Below the pieces are notes generated by a model, which was not told the origin of the DNA, made no database searches, and was given only the letters and a program-made list of their open reading frames with translations. A stretch of DNA of 33,257 bases from Kiloniellaceae bacterium (GTDB lineage: Bacteria > Pseudomonadota > Alphaproteobacteria > Kiloniellales > J153), in assembly GCA_021776115.1 (NCBI GenBank), contig JAJFGN010000081.1, forward strand, positions 1 to 33,257, read 5' to 3'. Positions 30,548 to 33,257 of the stretch are shown here, one piece after another (the first letter of the stretch is position 1; each line of letters opens with the position of its first letter). The position numbers and the translations under genes are program-made.

Positions 30548-32277
30548 ATTGGCTAGAAGAGGTCTCTATAATTGGAGATGACCACGGTGATGAGACAACA
30601 AAGCTGGCTCGGGATAAATCGGGCCAGCTTTTTTCTGTTCGAAATACGAAGAGTTCGGTCGCACAATATATAATAGCGGATTTTTTGCAGAAACTTGGTG
30701 AATTAAAGCGAATTCGAGAGTTGGGACCTCTCACGCCGGGTCATATTGCGTGCGATGAGCAAAATCTTTTGATGCGCGAATATATTGCCGGATTTACACT
30801 CGGTGAACTCCAAGGTTACGTTGATCGGTGCATTGAGTTTTTGCACTTGAACCGAAATGTGGACGGTTTTGAAGCGGATACATCCGAAGCTCTAAACACA
30901 CTATTCGAAAGTAAAATTGAAACCGATTTTGAATTACGCCACCAGTTGAATGACTGCCTCTGCCTCTATAAAGATTCCGATGGTCTGAGACGCGCGCTGG
31001 CAGATCATTACGAAGTCCCATTGGATGGCGAAGGCTTCCGTCCAATTGTCGATGGATTAAGCCAGCTCTACCAGAGCAATTTACGATCAAGTCTTGGACT
31101 GCCGGTTAGCAAAGCTGATTTGGCACGTCGCTTGTTGACGCTATTCATAGGGCACTCTCATAACAAAGGAGAGGTTACTCGGATAATTATTCAGCTTATC
31201 CGACGATTAGGTCAGATATACGCTTTTGTAGAGGCTTTGCACCTATATGATATGCATCCAGGAAACTTACTGCTAACTACATCCTCTCAGTTTCCGACAA
31301 TCATGGCTTTTGACTTCGAATGCGTATTTGGGGGAACCTCCCAAGGATTATTCCCCACAACACCCAGTGCTTTTTCTTGGGCTGCGAGAAATTTTTATCA
31401 ATCATCGTTTCCTGAATTCAGTGAAACCTATCGGTCAGAAGTCTTGGCGGTTCGGTCATCGAGATTGTTTACATGTGAACTGGAAGAAACGCGTAAAGAG
31501 CTCACCAGAACACAACACATATGGAAAAAGAGAGTCGTTGTTGCCGGGACTATTGACCTTGAACATATTGTTAAAATTCACAAAGAAAGTATTTTTTATT
31601 CAAATATGATGTCCAGAAGTAAGGAATTCTTAGATTTGAACAAAGCTAATTTCCCTGATATTAATTCTTTGGAGAATAAGTGGAAGTGCTTCCAGATTTG
31701 GAAAAGATTTTATAGGGGACTCGCGAGAATACCCTTTCGTTCAACAGAGCATGAAGGGGAAGCTCAAAGATTCGCTGCTAGCATAAGAGCAATGCCTCAA
31801 GCGTTTAGGCAAACGTCTGAATTAATTGAAGCTGGCGACGAGTTAATTGTTGGATGCGCCCAGTTCGACACCTCCAAACCTCTCATAAAGGCTATACTTG
31901 ATAGGCTAGTCGAGCCAATGAGCAACATACCGTTTGATTTATTTGATCCAACGCCGGAAGCGCCAGACAAACAAAGAGCCAGTGGTAGAATTTGGGATTT
32001 AATTGAACAGCTACAAGTCGATAGCCATATGGATGAAAATTCATCAATTTGGAAACAGTTTGGGGTACAGACCCTTCAAGCACTTGTCAGGTTTGAAGTT
32101 CCGATTTTCTATCTACCTGGTAATCATCCTTTTCGTGTGAGTAAAGATAAGTTTAACGGCGCTAAACTGGCGTTAAAGCGATTAGGAGAGACAGGCGCGG
32201 CCACACAAACAAGCACAGCAGCGATGATTGATATCGCATGGGGATCAAATTCTACTCAGACTGACAGAATTTTGTAG
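30544..32277 (+). CDS. LanM-type dehydratase-like protein without LanC domain
   Basis: This 577-residue protein resembles the dehydratase (DUF4135-like) half of class II lanthipeptide synthetases, which phosphorylates Ser/Thr and eliminates phosphate to give dehydro-residues. A kinase-like catalytic loop reads LYDMHPGNLLL with Asp236, His238 and Asn241, followed by AFDFECVFG with Asp257 and Glu259. RIPFRST provides Arg395 and Thr401, six residues apart as in the phosphate-elimination pair Arg399/Thr405 of LctM. RFEVPIFYLPGNHPF (516-530) resembles the DIPxF segment near the end of that domain. LanM proteins are about 1000 residues with a C-terminal zinc cyclase; here the protein ends after the dehydratase. 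It has no ribosome-binding site of its own and depends on coupling to the peptide gene. A different kinase-like function is the alternative. Confidence 0.65.
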   Translation: MNWLEEVSIIGDDHGDETTKLARDKSGQLFSVRNTKSSVAQYIIADFLQKLGELKRIRELGPLTPGHIACDEQNLLMREYIAGFTLGELQGYVDRCIEFLHLNRNVDGFEADTSEALNTLFESKIETDFELRHQLNDCLCLYKDSDGLRRALADHYEVPLDGEGFRPIVDGLSQLYQSNLRSSLGLPVSKADLARRLLTLFIGHSHNKGEVTRIIIQLIRRLGQIYAFVEALHLYDMHPGNLLLTTSSQFPTIMAFDFECVFGGTSQGLFPTTPSAFSWAARNFYQSSFPEFSETYRSEVLAVRSSRLFTCELEETRKELTRTQHIWKKRVVVAGTIDLEHIVKIHKESIFYSNMMSRSKEFLDLNKANFPDINSLENKWKCFQIWKRFYRGLARIPFRSTEHEGEAQRFAASIRAMPQAFRQTSELIEAGDELIVGCAQFDTSKPLIKAILDRLVEPMSNIPFDLFDPTPEAPDKQRASGRIWDLIEQLQVDSHMDENSSIWKQFGVQTLQALVRFEVPIFYLPGNHPFRVSKDKFNGAKLALKRLGETGAATQTSTAAMIDIAWGSNSTQTDRIL

Positions 32278-32972
32278 GACGGAAAGTCATATTGATCTGG
32301 CTGCCCTTTGCAGAGAATAGGGCTGAAACGCAAAGCGAAAGCAATGCGAGGGTCGATGCAGTGATGCTCTTGAGACCGGTGCAATAATTTGGCAGTGAAT
32401 GCAATAGTATCGCCAGCTGATATGGAACCGACTAGTTTTCCTCTATTTTCATTCTCTATAAAATCTGAAAGATGGGATCCGGGATATAAAATCAGCTGTG
32501 AACTGCCTTGCGCCATGTCCGTCAATGCAATCCACAAAGTGATGCTTTGGTGGCACTCAGGAGGCCAATAGTCTGCATCTGCATGAAGTGGAGCTCCCTT
32601 GTCGCCGATGGATTTCATAAAAATTCCAGACGACCAAAAATAAACTTCCTTCCAACCCGAAATAGCGCGAACCAGGGATGAGATTCGAGTGCTCTTTGCT
32701 AGCGATCCAAGTTCCTGATTATCGAGATGCCTACAGAGTTTGGGGAACTTCCTGTTTGGCCCATCAATCGTTACCAAATTGAAAGCTAAACGCGACAAAT
32801 TGATAGCATTGGAATAGCTGATCACGTTACGTGTAACGGTGTACCCGTATCTCCATAATCTATCTACGCTTCTCGACCCCAATTTTTCGCCTCCCATTCG
32901 CGCGAATTTATTTAGCAATCTCGTCCACGAATGATGAAGTTTGGAAACTATCCAAGACTGACATTCCGCCAA
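32256..32972 (-). CDS. Phytanoyl-CoA-dioxygenase-like Fe(II)/2-oxoglutarate enzyme
   Basis: This protein of about 238 residues shows the PhyH-type jelly roll: GAPLHADADYWPPE with His130 and Asp132, then SITLWIALTDMAQGSSQLILYPGSH, a Gly-Asp turn SAGDTIAFTAKLLHRS with the distal His198, and DPRIAFALRFSP with Arg209 for 2-oxoglutarate. The facial triad is complete, so an active hydroxylase is expected. The start is uncertain: TTG at 32972 has no ribosome-binding site, and an ATG at 32897 is an alternative. It converges on the dehydratase-like gene with a 22-base overlap and shares its AT-rich composition. In this context it could hydroxylate the peptide, but PhyH enzymes also act on many small molecules. 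Confidence 0.82.
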   Translation of the reverse strand: MAECQSWIVSKLHHSWTRLLNKFARMGGEKLGSRSVDRLWRYGYTVTRNVISYSNAINLSRLAFNLVTIDGPNRKFPKLCRHLDNQELGSLAKSTRISSLVRAISGWKEVYFWSSGIFMKSIGDKGAPLHADADYWPPECHQSITLWIALTDMAQGSSQLILYPGSHLSDFIENENRGKLVGSISAGDTIAFTAKLLHRSQEHHCIDPRIAFALRFSPILCKGQPDQYDFPSYKILSV

Positions 32973-33190
32973 TTTGGTTAGTTTGTTTGATTCGTGTCAG
33001 AAGAGGAAGTCATATTTGTCATCCTGAAATGTCAAGTTATGGCTATTAGCTGCCTATTACATTACCGCCGCTTGAGGACGGCTTAGCGATCCGAAACCAG
33101 ACATTCAGATCGATCACCGCGAAATGACATGGCGATTACTGTACAGAGATGGTAATGACCTGACACATGCCGCTCCCGGCCGGGGATAGT

Positions 33191-33256
33191 TTAGGCGGCA
33201 TTTTTCGATTTTTCCTCCTTTGTGTTTTTTGGACTTGGCAGGCCGTTGCGGAAGAC
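33191..33256 (-). CDS. 3' end of a truncated gene at the window edge
   Basis: A frame entering from the right edge ends at TAA (33191-33193) and gives 21 residues, VFRNGLPSPKNTKEEKSKNAA. The basic, low-complexity tail is like the ends of some transposases, but it is too short to name. A CCCGGCCGGG palindrome (33175-33184) follows it. If it is a transposase, it would mark the right border of the acquired segment. Confidence 0.3.
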   Translation of the reverse strand, partial: VFRNGLPSPKNTKEEKSKNAA

Positions 33257-33257
33257 T

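Overview
The window is a GC-rich chromosomal segment, most probably from an alphaproteobacterium of Rhodospirillales or Rhizobiales type. The evidence is the dense, often overlapping gene layout, two TRAP transporters of different classes, N-carbamoyl amino acid hydrolases resembling rhizobial enzymes, an ECF sigma factor with a TPR tail paired with a YCII/DGPF protein, and an RTX exoprotein next to a SapC-like gene. This placement is an inference from gene content.

Layout. (1) 1-6995: the 3' part of a giant secreted repeat protein (T5SS/PEP-CTERM-type beta repeats ending in RTX calcium-binding repeats), then a SapC-family gene. (2) 7069-9837: a TAXI-type TRAP receptor and its fused permease, with a hairpin between them. 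(3) 9854-12430, minus strand: a YCII protein and an ECF42-like sigma factor, followed by a SnoaL-like protein and a small membrane protein; then a beta-barrel gene remnant (12498-12764). (4) 12761-20639, minus strand: a seven-gene catabolic operon read dctQ-dctM-dctP, diaminopropionate ammonia-lyase, L-type carbamoylase, D-type carbamoylase, and an unassigned fold-type II PLP enzyme. A divergent RpiR-type regulator and an M20 deacylase (20781-22923) probably belong to the same regulon. The enzymes suggest import and breakdown of N-carbamoyl or diamino acids to keto acids and ammonia. (5) 23042-29759: tRNA-Leu(UAA), a secreted nuclease, a truncated globin, an SDR dehydrogenase, a DMT exporter, an AbrB-family membrane protein, acetylornithine deacetylase and a short MetE-like protein, with several palindromic intergenic repeats. 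(6) From about 30100 to 33190 the sequence becomes much AT-richer. This segment looks horizontally acquired.

The most interesting part is the AT-rich segment. A 64-residue peptide gene with three Cys and several Ser/Thr is translationally coupled (ATGA) to a 577-residue protein. That protein carries the kinase-like catalytic residues and the Arg-x5-Thr phosphate-elimination pair of LanM-type lanthipeptide dehydratases, but it has no LanC cyclase domain. A phytanoyl-CoA-dioxygenase-like Fe(II)/2-oxoglutarate enzyme lies convergently after it. I read this as a candidate RiPP cassette of unusual make-up (precursor, stand-alone dehydratase, possible hydroxylase). No cyclase, protease or exporter is visible before the window ends.
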